Shown one piece after another: positions 48,443 to 55,195 of a stretch of DNA of 64,000 nt. Location of the stretch: contig NZ_JAUSYB010000001.1 of assembly GCF_030816505.1 (NCBI RefSeq), positions 1,860,001 to 1,924,000 on the forward strand, in the 5' to 3' direction. The notes below the pieces were generated by a model. It saw only the letters and a list, made by a program, of their open reading frames with translations, had not been told where the DNA came from and did not search any database. Every line of letters begins with the position of its first letter. Position 1 is the stretch's first letter. The translations under genes and the position numbers were made by a program. This DNA is from Microbacterium sp. W4I20 (lineage in GTDB: Bacteria > Actinomycetota > Actinomycetes > Actinomycetales > Microbacteriaceae).

Positions 48443-48805
48443 GTGCGCAGCCGGGATTCGGACCCGGACAACCCCTTACGGCTCTGCGCTGTGCCTTTCA
48501 CCGATGGACCGTCACCCTTTCGAGCCGCCACTGACACGGATACTCCGCACTACTTCTTCTGAAACCCCCCAGACAGGACGCCCCCACATACCTCATGGAC
48601 GTCGCGCCAGCCGAAACTTACGGAGAGTGCACAACCGCTCGCAGTCCTCATAGCCGGGGTGTCGTGATCCGGGCTGTCCTGGCTTCCCAATGACGGGGTT
48701 CCAGGCTGTTACTCCTGCAAGTTCTGTTCAGTTGAAGCCGCGATTGAGCGCGACAAGTAGCGGTACCCACAGCGACGCGAGTACAGCCGGATCAGATGAC
48801 GGGGA
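48443..48805. other. gap with a tRNA-like fold and broken small frames
   Basis: 363 bases without an intact gene. The minus strand from 48727 to 48593 is open, phage-like in composition (AWNPVIGKPGQPGSRHPGYE, CERLCTLRKFRLARRP) but has no start codon, and a TGA lies before it in the same frame. This looks like the remains of a small gene. The tRNA-like fold is listed separately. Confidence 0.4.
48445..48489 (-). other. tRNA-like T-arm minihelix
   Basis: On the minus strand CCGGG-TCCGAAT-CCCGG forms a T-arm with a seven-base loop, and the outer arms GCGCAG (48484-48489) and CTGCGC (48445-48450) pair as a short acceptor. A D-arm and a usable anticodon arm are not found between them. A more distant partial acceptor match is at 48543-48550. 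It is either a decayed tRNA or a chance fold. Confidence 0.3.
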
Positions 48806-49027
48806 TCAGCCGGTGATACTCGCCAGACGGGTTAGGACGCGGCGGGCATGTCGAACCTGTGCAGGGCTTGCGTTACCCCACGAGGACTCGCCATAGACGA
48901 CGAACTCGAAGTCGGTGAGGACGCGACGCCAGGAGGAACGGGCCTGAGATTGATACCGCCTGATGTCGCAGAGGATCGGGTTCGTCGGGTTCGTCTGCGG
49001 GTACAGGCGGCTGCTGAACTGAGCCAT
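48806..49027 (-). CDS. hypothetical phage protein
   Basis: 73 residues from the ATG at 49027, overlapping the previous stop (TGATG). MAQFSSRLYPQTNPTNPILC, then SSWRRVLTDFEFVVYGESSW and a basic C-terminal helix QVRHARRVLTRLAS. Unassigned. Confidence 0.58.
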   Translation of the reverse strand: MAQFSSRLYPQTNPTNPILCDIRRYQSQARSSWRRVLTDFEFVVYGESSWGNASPAQVRHARRVLTRLASITG

Positions 49028-49146
49028 CACGACAGCTCCGTGATTTTCTGAGTGCGCGGCGAGCCCAACAGATAGCGGGACACGCACTGACGACACCACT
49101 TCTCATGCGACGGCTTCGAACCACAACTGCAAGCCGGAAGACTCAT
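49027..49146 (-). CDS. 39-residue zinc-ribbon-like protein
   Basis: Begins MSLPACSCGSKPSHEKWCRQ with CxC and CxxC (WCRQC). The ATG at 49146 and the TGA at 49027 both overlap the neighbouring genes (TGATG). Too short for most cutoffs. Confidence 0.62.
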   Translation of the reverse strand: MSLPACSCGSKPSHEKWCRQCVSRYLLGSPRTQKITELS

Positions 49147-49319
49147 CACGCACCTGCCTTCGTGAACTCGCGCGAACCAACCCGCTCGAGCACATCCGAC
49201 CGCGACAACTCATCCGGGTTCGGAATCTGGGACATCGAACGGAAAGTGACGGCGATCAGGAGCAGCCACAAGACCACTGCGACCGGAACCCAGAACACGG
49301 GAGGCAGGTGATCGATCAT
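49146..49319 (-). CDS. 57-residue single-span membrane protein
   Basis: MIDHLPPVFWVPVAVVLWLL begins a strong membrane helix up to about residue 27 (LLIAVTF). A polar tail (SQIPNPDELSRSDVLERVGS) follows. The ATG overlaps the HNH gene's end, and the TGA overlaps the next ATG. Possibly a superinfection or host-membrane protein. Confidence 0.6.
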   Translation of the reverse strand: MIDHLPPVFWVPVAVVLWLLLIAVTFRSMSQIPNPDELSRSDVLERVGSREFTKAGA

Positions 49320-49825
49320 GCTGACACCGCCTGCCGGTCTGACTTCTGCGCAAGGTACTGCTGCTTGCGCACCTCAGGCATCTTGCTCGGCGGGAACTTC
49401 CCGTTCGCCTTGTACTTGGCGTAGTTCTCACGCTGGGTTGCACGGTTGCACTCGCGGCACTGGCGGGTCTGTCCGTTCGGGGCCTTCATGATCCGGGTGT
49501 TCTCCGGTGTGAACTCGTGACCCTTGATGCAGTGAGTCTTGCGGGCATTCTGGGCGCCGGCGCCCACCCCGCGGAGGATATTCTCCTTCGGGGATACGGG
49601 CTCCAAGTGCTCCGGGTTCACGCAGGAGCGGTTCCTGCAGAGATGATCAAGGTGCAGGCCGGCCGGGATCTCGGTGTCGTTGAACATCTCGAAGTAGACG
49701 CGGTGGGCGAACTTGCCCCGGTGATGGCCGTACCCGTTCGAGTCGACATAGCCGAGCCATTCCCAGCAGCCCGCCTCTGTCAAGCGAACGTGGTCGTACG
49801 GGCATTCAAGCTCGGGCGTAGTCAT
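49316..49825 (-). CDS. HNH endonuclease
   Basis: 169 residues. WLGYVDSNGYGHHRGKFAHR, then the HNH_3 core LHLDHLCRNRSCVNPEHLEP with the D-H-L-C and N-P-x-H-L motifs. A second Cys set follows, THCIKGHEFTPENT and RQCRECNRATQ, typical of free-standing phage HNH proteins. It may be a selfish nuclease or have a role in replication. Overlaps both neighbours. Confidence 0.85.
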   Translation of the reverse strand: MTTPELECPYDHVRLTEAGCWEWLGYVDSNGYGHHRGKFAHRVYFEMFNDTEIPAGLHLDHLCRNRSCVNPEHLEPVSPKENILRGVGAGAQNARKTHCIKGHEFTPENTRIMKAPNGQTRQCRECNRATQRENYAKYKANGKFPPSKMPEVRKQQYLAQKSDRQAVSA

Positions 49826-50028
49826 GCGACCCGCTCCGGCTTCTCGTTAGGAAGAGAACCGAGCCATCTCCGGGCCTCTTCGACCGGGATCAGGGGCTTC
49901 GAGCCAAAGTAGGACGGTACAAGCTCGGAGCGCTTGATCGCCTTCTGGATCGAGTCCACTGAGAGATCAGTCGCAACAGCCAGGTTCTGCACCGAGTAGC
50001 TGAGCTTGTCGAGATGCGCTTCCATCAC
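49822..50028 (-). CDS. small helix-turn-helix (excisionase-like) protein
   Basis: 68 residues. SVQNLAVATDLSVDSIQKAI, then KRSELVPSYFGSKPLIPVEE and ARRWLGSL: the MerR/excisionase-type winged helix in which the last part names an address helix. It lies in the early operon, so an Xis or early regulator role is plausible. Confidence 0.65.
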   Translation of the reverse strand: MMEAHLDKLSYSVQNLAVATDLSVDSIQKAIKRSELVPSYFGSKPLIPVEEARRWLGSLPNEKPERVA

Positions 50029-50246
50029 GCGGCCTCCTTCATGAATCGGGTTGCGGGGATACGCAAAAAGCCGCCGACATGCACCAGCTCGTCGATCTGG
50101 AATTCGGCTCGCCCGTTCAGGCGGTCGTCCAGCTCGGAGATGGTGATGTCGGCGGCTCGTGCGACGATGCGTACGTCGGCGCCTGCCTCGCAGATCGCGG
50201 AGTTGACTCTTCTCGCGATGTCGGAGTTGATCTGGTTCCTATCCAT
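50025..50246 (-). CDS. Cro-like helix-turn-helix protein, first early gene
   Basis: 73 residues. INSDIARRVNSAICEAGADV, then RIVARAADITISELDDRLNG is an XRE-type helix-turn-helix (scanning helix AADI, recognition helix SELDDRL). First gene after the early promoter and divergent from the repressor gene. Its ATG lies six bases after the -10 box, so its mRNA is probably leaderless. Confidence 0.72.
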   Translation of the reverse strand: MDRNQINSDIARRVNSAICEAGADVRIVARAADITISELDDRLNGRAEFQIDELVHVGGFLRIPATRFMKEAA

Positions 50247-50252
50247 TTCAAC

Positions 50253-50282
50253 AGGTTATGGCACGTTGACGACAGGTGTCAA
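50253..50282 (-). promoter_or_regulatory. early leftward promoter
   Basis: -35 TTGACA (minus strand, 50282-50277), 18-base spacer, -10 TAACCT (50258-50253). The -35 is a perfect consensus. The ATG of the Cro-like gene is at 50246. Confidence 0.65.
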
Positions 50283-50283
50283 C
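50265..50283. promoter_or_regulatory. candidate operator
   Basis: GTTGAC-N7-GTCAAC, perfect six-base arms, covering the -35 of the early promoter. A related half-site pair, TTG-N4-CAA, lies at about 50285-50295. Confidence 0.5.
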
Positions 50284-50326
50284 CGTTGGAGTCAAGTTTC
50301 TGCCGGAATCGGTAGGAAATCTGCCG

Positions 50327-50332
50327 TATCCT
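50327..50332 (+). promoter_or_regulatory. candidate -10 of the repressor promoter
   Basis: TATCCT ends six bases before the ATG at 50339, again predicting a leaderless or nearly leaderless mRNA. No good -35 is visible at 16-18 bases. Confidence 0.4.
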
Positions 50333-50338
50333 AGGGGA

Positions 50339-50734
50339 ATGGCCGAGAACGTAACCCCGATCAGTCGCGCGATCTCCGACGAACTCACCGGCGCATACAC
50401 CAAGCGTCGGTTGACTCAGGAGGAACTCGCGCGTCGAGTCGAGATGCCCCTAGTCACGCTGCAGAAGAAGCTGCGTGCACGGGCACCGATCACGGCCACT
50501 GACCTTGTCCTGTTGTCGAACGCAATCGGCGTCGATCCGGCCAAGGTTCTAACCGACGCGATGGAAGAACTAGCCAACGCCGAGCGTCTAGCGTCGGAGG
50601 GTATCCCTACGATCGCTGGACAACGGAAGAAGCGTCCGTCGGAGATGACAGAGGAGGAGTTGGATGCGTTCGAAGGCGAACAAGCAGCCAACCGAGACCC
50701 AGAGCTTGGTCACCCCGAGCCTGACCCTGCCTAG
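50339..50734 (+). CDS. phage repressor (XRE family)
   Basis: 131 residues. SDELTGAYTKRRLTQEELAR and RVEMPLVTLQKKLRARAPIT form the helix-turn-helix, followed by the dimer-like helix ITATDLVLLSNAIGVDPAKV. An acidic tail with EMTEEELDAFEGEQ comes last. It has no S24-type self-cleavage domain; the next gene encodes a separate protease. Likely maintains lysogeny by binding the operator beside the early promoter. Confidence 0.78.
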   Translation: MAENVTPISRAISDELTGAYTKRRLTQEELARRVEMPLVTLQKKLRARAPITATDLVLLSNAIGVDPAKVLTDAMEELANAERLASEGIPTIAGQRKKRPSEMTEEELDAFEGEQAANRDPELGHPEPDPA

Positions 50735-51098
50735 AGGAAGAGAGTATGACCCGTGGGAGCATGCTGAGGCTCTCGATATACCGGTATATGTGCGCCGGCT
50801 TCGATCGGCGAACGGGATCTATTTCCGGGAGTATGGCGAGATCATTTTGAGTGATCGCCTGCGGAAGGGGGATCAGCGATTGACTCTCTCGCACGAGCTT
50901 GGCCACGTGGAGCTTCTACATCAGGATGACCGACCGAAACACGAGATACAGGCCGACCGGTTCGCGGCCCGGAACCTGATTTGTCCGGACGAACTGGCCG
51001 ACCTGTATGAGTGGTGTCCCGATGAGCGAAAGATTGTTGCCGAGCTCGGGGTGACTACGCGCTTATTTCGCGCGTATGTCCTGTCTCATGCGGCGTGA
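50664..51098 (+). CDS. ImmA/IrrE-family metallopeptidase
   Basis: 144 residues. LSHELGHVELLH is the zinc motif H-E-x-x-H, with the third ligand in RPKHEIQADRFAARNLICPD (E-x-x-A-x-x-F-A). The start at 50664 overlaps the repressor by 71 bases and is supported by GAGGAGG six bases upstream. Such proteases cut the repressor to induce the element, as in ICEBs1 ImmA and ImmR. Its 3' end overlaps the convergent gene at 51086 by 13 bases. Confidence 0.85.
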   Translation: MRSKANKQPTETQSLVTPSLTLPRGREYDPWEHAEALDIPVYVRRLRSANGIYFREYGEIILSDRLRKGDQRLTLSHELGHVELLHQDDRPKHEIQADRFAARNLICPDELADLYEWCPDERKIVAELGVTTRLFRAYVLSHAA

Positions 51099-51571
51099 TC
51101 CTTCAAGAACACCCAATCGCCGACGTCCATGCTTTCGATGCGGCTCCGCGTGTAGTCCGACGAAGACGACGGGAGTTCGCGTCCTGCCGAGTGGCGACCG
51201 ATGATGTCGATCGTCAACTTGGATGTCATCTTCTGGGCAACCATCTTGTCGCCCAAGTTCCGCGGAGCGTCAGCCTCATACGTACCGCCGGCGGGCCATG
51301 CCGCTTCAGTGCGCCACATGTATGAGTAGGTGCGCTCCATCGAGCCGTCAATGACCTTGGAGCGGTCGATGCCCAGCGACTCCAACACCTTTTTCAGCTC
51401 CTGGTTGTCGGGAACCGGTTCGGACTGCTTTGGGTTGATGCGGTCGGCGTTGTCGATCATCTTCCGGAGCAGGCCAATCGCTTTGTCCAACTCCCGAGCC
51501 GTCACACTTCCGACGTGCGACTTGCTCACGAGCTCGCGAGCCTCCTCGATCAGTTTCTGGTTGATGCTCAT
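51086..51571 (-). CDS. unknown protein of the lysogeny region
   Basis: 161 residues. The N-terminal half is a helical hairpin (LIEEARELVSKSHVGSVTAR, LDKAIGLLRKMIDNADRINP). The C-terminal half is mixed (WRTEAAWPAGGTYEADAP, KLTIDIIGRHSAGRELP). No family or catalytic motif recognised. It follows the integrase on the same strand with an ATGA overlap, so the two are coupled. It is not needed for integration in general, so it may be an exclusion, defence or regulatory gene. Confidence 0.6.
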   Translation of the reverse strand: MSINQKLIEEARELVSKSHVGSVTARELDKAIGLLRKMIDNADRINPKQSEPVPDNQELKKVLESLGIDRSKVIDGSMERTYSYMWRTEAAWPAGGTYEADAPRNLGDKMVAQKMTSKLTIDIIGRHSAGRELPSSSSDYTRSRIESMDVGDWVFLKDHAA

Positions 51572-52761
51572 GCCGTCTCTCGATTCTGTTCGATCTGGTT
51601 TATTGTCTCAGGCGGCGTGAACAGTAGCGCGAATTGTTCCATTGCGGCTATGAGTCGCTTGCGGTTCTGGGGCGACTTGTAGGCCCGCGTGGTTGCGCGC
51701 ACGGAGTGTCCAACGATGTCCATGACGAGGTCTTCGGGGATGCCCGCCTCGAGTAGCAGGTCGACGGTTGAGTGGCGCGCGTCGTGCAGCCGGACATCCT
51801 TCTGGATGCCGTACTTTGCCATGTCGGTTCGCCAGTCGCGTGATGCCTGGTCTGGGCTGATGGGCTTCCCGTCGTTGGTGAACAGCAGTCCCCATTCGTT
51901 GGGCGGCATGGCGGGAATGTACTTGTCGAGGATGGCTTTGAGTGGTCCGGTGAGCGGGATGATGCGCCACGACTTCGACGACTTGGGCCGCGTGAGATAC
52001 AGCCCGCCCGTGACGTGCCGGTACTCGTAATCGGCAGGAACTACGGGTTTCCCGTCGACACCTGAGAGAGGGAGCCTGATGAGTTGCCAGGAGAGATCCA
52101 CAACATCGGTGACGCGATCGACTTCTAGCCCGAGGACTTCGCCACGTCGGGCGCCGGTCAACAGTGCGGTAGCCCACCGCGCGCCACGTACGGGGTCTTG
52201 TGAGGCCTGTTCGAGGAAGTGCAGCGCCTCCTCTAGGTCGAGTGCTTCGAGCGCTGGACGGGCCTTCCTGGGTGCTGCGGTCAACTCTGCAGGGTTGCGT
52301 CCGATCCGACCTTCACGCATGGCGATCTTGAACGAAACCGACATGGTTCGGTGCGCGAGTAGTGCGGTCGTCGAGGACAGCCCTTTCGCGAGGATCGAGT
52401 CATGAACCCGGCGCACATGGGTCGCGGTGACTTTGTCCAGCTTCACCTTCCCAATAGCAGGGATGATGTGGTTGTTCACGGTGCGCCGGTAACCATCGAG
52501 CGTGTTCGGGCGCACCTCTTTCGCCGCCACCTGTTCGACCCAGTAGTTCAGCCACTGTTCGACCGTCTGGTTCGCGGTAGGCAGGTCGCCACGTCGCTCG
52601 AGCTCGGACTTGATCTTGGCGAGTTCGGCGAGCAACTCCTTCTTGTCCTTGCGCCGGATCTTCTTGCGTCGGCGCTCACCATTCAGCGGCGGAAGTTCGA
52701 CGACACCGGTCCAGTAGCCGCGACTGTCCTTGAAGACAGACCCCTCGCCCTTACCGCGCAT
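51568..52761 (-). CDS. tyrosine site-specific recombinase (integrase)
   Basis: 397 residues from the ATG at 52761. An N-terminal arm-binding region (GSVFKDSRGYWTGVVELPPL), a core-binding SAM-like domain (EQWLNYWVEQVAAKEVRPNT), and the catalytic domain with Arg in LLTGARRGEVLGLE, H-x-x-R in RLHDARHSTVDLL, VGHS and the nucleophile Tyr in TTRAYKSPQNRK. It drives integration at tRNA-Phe; the gene lies 700 bases from attR. Confidence 0.93.
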   Translation of the reverse strand: MRGKGEGSVFKDSRGYWTGVVELPPLNGERRRKKIRRKDKKELLAELAKIKSELERRGDLPTANQTVEQWLNYWVEQVAAKEVRPNTLDGYRRTVNNHIIPAIGKVKLDKVTATHVRRVHDSILAKGLSSTTALLAHRTMSVSFKIAMREGRIGRNPAELTAAPRKARPALEALDLEEALHFLEQASQDPVRGARWATALLTGARRGEVLGLEVDRVTDVVDLSWQLIRLPLSGVDGKPVVPADYEYRHVTGGLYLTRPKSSKSWRIIPLTGPLKAILDKYIPAMPPNEWGLLFTNDGKPISPDQASRDWRTDMAKYGIQKDVRLHDARHSTVDLLLEAGIPEDLVMDIVGHSVRATTRAYKSPQNRKRLIAAMEQFALLFTPPETINQIEQNRETA

Positions 52762-52793
52762 GCGAAACCCCGTTGAGGTGAGCGGCAACGCCG

Positions 52794-52967
52794 CTACGTG
52801 ATTGACATGTCACAGATGGCTCCATTCGACTTGACCCCGGGAACGTAGCGCGACTTGAACTGCACCCAGTCGTTCTCGAGAACTCGCTCCATGTCCACTT
52901 GGCGCTGGCGGAACCAGTCGCAGTCCTCTCGTGGCGGCACGGGCGTTACCTCGTCTGTTCGACCCAT
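52794..52967 (-). CDS. 57-residue phage protein next to the integrase
   Basis: Begins MGRTDEVTPVPPREDCDWFR, continues through VDMERVLENDWVQFKSRYV. The composition is coding-like and the ATG lies seven bases after the stop of the gene upstream. It could be a recombination directionality factor by position, but no helix-turn-helix is visible. Confidence 0.6.
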   Translation of the reverse strand: MGRTDEVTPVPPREDCDWFRQRQVDMERVLENDWVQFKSRYVPGVKSNGAICDMSIT

Positions 52968-52973
52968 GGACTA

Positions 52974-53255
52974 CTACTCCTTGATGCTTCCGTCGGCCAG
53001 CATGGTCGGCCCCGGAACCGCCCGACTCCGAATGCGAGCCATGACGAGGATCGCCGCGTCTAGTTTCTCCTCTGCGATTTCCTCATGCTTCAACGCCACC
53101 GGATGGCGGCTACTGGTCAGCTCGTATCGCGCCGCCTCCTCAAGGCTCTTCGTGGCAAGGCGAAGCGCCGAGGCCAACTCCTCCAGCTCGGACTTCGACA
53201 TGCGCTTGATGTCTCGCAGTTTGGCAGCTTCGTACCTTGTGGTTGTTGTACTCAT
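52974..53255 (-). CDS. small helical phage protein
   Basis: 93 residues. MSTTTTRYEAAKLRDIKRMS, then KSELEELASALRLATKSLEE: a long amphipathic helix, and a second helix around EIAEEKLDAAILVMARIRSR. First gene in the leftward run from attR. Unassigned. Confidence 0.6.
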   Translation of the reverse strand: MSTTTTRYEAAKLRDIKRMSKSELEELASALRLATKSLEEAARYELTSSRHPVALKHEEIAEEKLDAAILVMARIRSRAVPGPTMLADGSIKE

Positions 53256-53482
53256 GCGGATCTCCTAGCGGTGTGGGGCTTCGGTTTGGTGGCGCGGACT
53301 CCGTTGTCCGCATCTCTTCTTCTCAGGCTTACGACGTAGGCCACAGCTCGTTCCCTTCCGGCCAAGTTAGGTGTACCCGATGGAGTACCCATTGGTATCG
53401 GCGGCTGGCGGTTGCTAGCACCCGATAAAGACACGGTAACACACGGTTTGGATGGAAAACAAGTCGATTTCGGTATGTACCT

Positions 53483-53530
53483 CACGACTGAAAATCGTGA
53501 GGTCACGGGATCGACGCCCGTCGGAGCCAC
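53483..53530 (+). other. attR core with tRNA-Phe remnant
   Basis: Exact copy of 11783-11830. It holds the 3' 47 bases of tRNA-Phe without the 5' half, so it is not a functional tRNA. The 53256-53482 interval before it has no gene; repeated GTACCC elements at about 53383-53410 may be integrase arm sites. Confidence 0.93.
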
Positions 53531-53555
53531 AGGGTGATCGTTACAGTCACCTTAG

Positions 53556-53591
53556 AAACCCCCACCTAGCTTCTAACATGGTGGGGGTTTT
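53556..53591 (+). terminator. original host terminator of tRNA-Phe
   Basis: AAACCCCCACC / GGTGGGGGTTTT with a 13-base loop, 26 bases past attR. In the uninfected chromosome it would follow tRNA-Phe directly. Confidence 0.8.
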
Positions 53592-53621
53592 GCTTTGCCT
53601 GGCGGCCGTACGCTGGGTGGC

Positions 53622-53915
53622 ATGTCGAAGCCTTCCCGCCGCATCGAACTCACGCTGCGAAAGCCCTGGTTCGCGCTGTACGTCGGAGTGCGACCGACTC
53701 TCGTGATCGCCGGTCGCGGCCAGCCGACGCAGTGGGGCCCTGGCACCTGGCAGGTTCCGGCCGATGAGACTTTCGTCCTCGGCGTCTACCTGTTCAACCG
53801 GGTGTGGCGGTTCGGCCAGGCGGAGTTCGCGCTCGAGCCAGACGACGCACCGACGCTCGACTACCGCGCGCCCGTGCTCCCCTTCCTCAAGGGACGGATC
53901 CGCAATGACCGCTGA
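53622..53915 (+). CDS. conserved hypothetical protein
   Basis: 97 residues from the ATG at 53622. IELTLRKPWFALYVGVRPTL, then VIAGRGQPTQWGPGTWQVPA and VLGVYLFNRVWRFGQAEFAL: a compact beta-sandwich-like sequence, basic at the ends. No family recalled with certainty. Overlaps the next gene by 11 bases, so they are co-expressed. Confidence 0.7.
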   Translation: MSKPSRRIELTLRKPWFALYVGVRPTLVIAGRGQPTQWGPGTWQVPADETFVLGVYLFNRVWRFGQAEFALEPDDAPTLDYRAPVLPFLKGRIRNDR

Positions 53916-54273
53916 CCGCGCGCTCCCGAACCTTCCCGCCAGCGACTTCGCGGTCACGAGGCGCTTCTACGAGAGCTTCGGCTTCCGCACGACCTTCAGC
54001 GACGACGGCTGGATGATCCTCCGGCGCGGCACGGTCGAGCTCGAGTTCTTCTCGCATCCCGACGTCGATCCTCTGTCCAGCGCCCACCAGTGCACGATCC
54101 GCGTCGCCGACCTCGATGAACTCTGGCTGGCGATCCGGGCCACCGGCGTGCCCGTCGCCGACACCGGACATCCGCGGCTCCACGAGCCGCGGATGCAGGA
54201 CTGGGGCATGCGCGCGGGTTACCTCATCGATCCGGACGGGACGCAGCTCACCCTCATCGAGAACCCGCGCTGA
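53905..54273 (+). CDS. VOC-family (bleomycin-resistance-like) protein
   Basis: 122 residues. LPASDFAVTRRFYESFGFRT, GWMILRRGTVELEFFSHPD, then AGYLIDPDGTQLTLIENP: the beta-alpha-beta-beta-beta repeats and the C-terminal D-P-D-G of the glyoxalase/bleomycin-resistance fold. Lacking a full metal triad, it resembles ligand-sequestering members such as bleomycin-binding proteins. The actual ligand is unknown. Confidence 0.85.
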   Translation: MTADRALPNLPASDFAVTRRFYESFGFRTTFSDDGWMILRRGTVELEFFSHPDVDPLSSAHQCTIRVADLDELWLAIRATGVPVADTGHPRLHEPRMQDWGMRAGYLIDPDGTQLTLIENPR

Positions 54274-54287
54274 CGAGGCTCGACCGC

Positions 54288-55133
54288 CTACAGGTCGTCC
54301 AGCGCACTCCGAGCCTCCTCGAGCCCGCTCGCCGCGGCATCCTTCTGCTCGGCGGCTTTCGCCCGCTGCTTCTGCGCGCCGGGCACGTCCTTCTGCACCC
54401 GCTTCCTCTCAGCCCGCAGCGAGGTGAGCGTGGCTTCGAGTTCGGCCTCCTCCGCCGTCAACTCGTCGACCTTCGCCTGCAGCACCTGCAGGGCCTTGTC
54501 GTGCTTGGCGAGTTCGCGCTCCGCGGCGAGCACGTCCTTCTCGGCAGCGCTCACCCGCTTCTCCGCCTCTCGCCGCACCCGTCTGGCCTGCAGTTCATCC
54601 GTCGGCCGCTCCGGCGCAGGCGCCGGACTCGCGACCTCACCCGCGACCGCAGCACGGATGTCGCTCGACGCCTCGGACGGTTCGAGCGCCCTGATCAACC
54701 GACCCGATGCGACGGCGGCCGCAGCCTCCGGAGCGAAGAACGCTGCGGAGATGGTCTGGGTGACAGCCTCCAGGGTGGCCGGCGTGATGCGTTCGCCGCG
54801 CGTCGCCGCGAGGTCGGCGGCCATCTCGGCGAGCCGCCGCGTGAGCGTGCGTCGCTCGCGGCCGAGCTTGGCGAGCGCCGCCGCATCCAGGTCGTCCTGA
54901 GCCTCCCGCAGCTCCGCCGCCAGCTGCAGGGCCTGGCCCAACTGGTCGGCACGCTCCTGGGCGAAGACGTTCATGACCCAGGCGGCGACCGACGGCTTCC
55001 GCAGGGCGCGGATCTGCTCGGCGAGACCGGCGTCTCCGGCATCCTTCGCTCGTCCGTTGCGTTCGGAGACGAAATCCGCCGGCGGGCCGGCGTAGAGCGC
55101 GGCCGCGATCTCTTCCAGCGTCGCAGGAGCCAT
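54288..55133 (-). CDS. coiled-coil hypothetical protein
   Basis: 281 residues from the ATG at 55133. The N-terminal domain (TLEEIAAALYAGPPADFVSE, RALRKPSVAAWVMNVFAQER) is followed by two long charged helical regions, about residues 80-125 and 185-280, with heptads and many Ala/Glu/Lys. Conserved in related genomes as far as I recall, but no function is known. Convergent with the VOC gene. Confidence 0.75.
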   Translation of the reverse strand: MAPATLEEIAAALYAGPPADFVSERNGRAKDAGDAGLAEQIRALRKPSVAAWVMNVFAQERADQLGQALQLAAELREAQDDLDAAALAKLGRERRTLTRRLAEMAADLAATRGERITPATLEAVTQTISAAFFAPEAAAAVASGRLIRALEPSEASSDIRAAVAGEVASPAPAPERPTDELQARRVRREAEKRVSAAEKDVLAAERELAKHDKALQVLQAKVDELTAEEAELEATLTSLRAERKRVQKDVPGAQKQRAKAAEQKDAAASGLEEARSALDDL

Positions 55134-55195
55134 GCGCCCACGATACGCGGACCGGACGATCCGACACGCGATGTCAGGGCTCCCGCCCGAGGCCG

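Larger units (their letters stand above)
11783..53530. mobile_element. siphovirus-type prophage integrated in tRNA-Phe
   Basis: A 48-bp direct repeat bounds 41.7 kb with a tyrosine integrase next to one end, a repressor module, replication genes, terminase, HK97-like head genes, long-tail genes including a tape measure protein of about 920 residues, and lysis genes. All the major modules appear present and open, so the element looks complete and possibly inducible. Base composition is less GC-rich than the flanks by eye. Confidence 0.95.

Noticed and set aside
48440..48550. Complete phage tRNA gene
   Set aside because: A T-arm and part of an acceptor are present, but no D-arm or seven-base anticodon loop with T33 could be placed; kept only as a tRNA-like element.
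49316..49825. HNH gene as a mobile intron or homing insertion
   Set aside because: It overlaps both neighbours by four bases and interrupts no gene, so it behaves as a normal operon member.
53252..53530. 92-codon frame on the minus strand across attR
   Set aside because: Its first part is the antisense of the tRNA-Phe remnant (APTGVDPVTSRFSVV type), a common artefact at tRNA genes; the rest covers the gene-free att interval.
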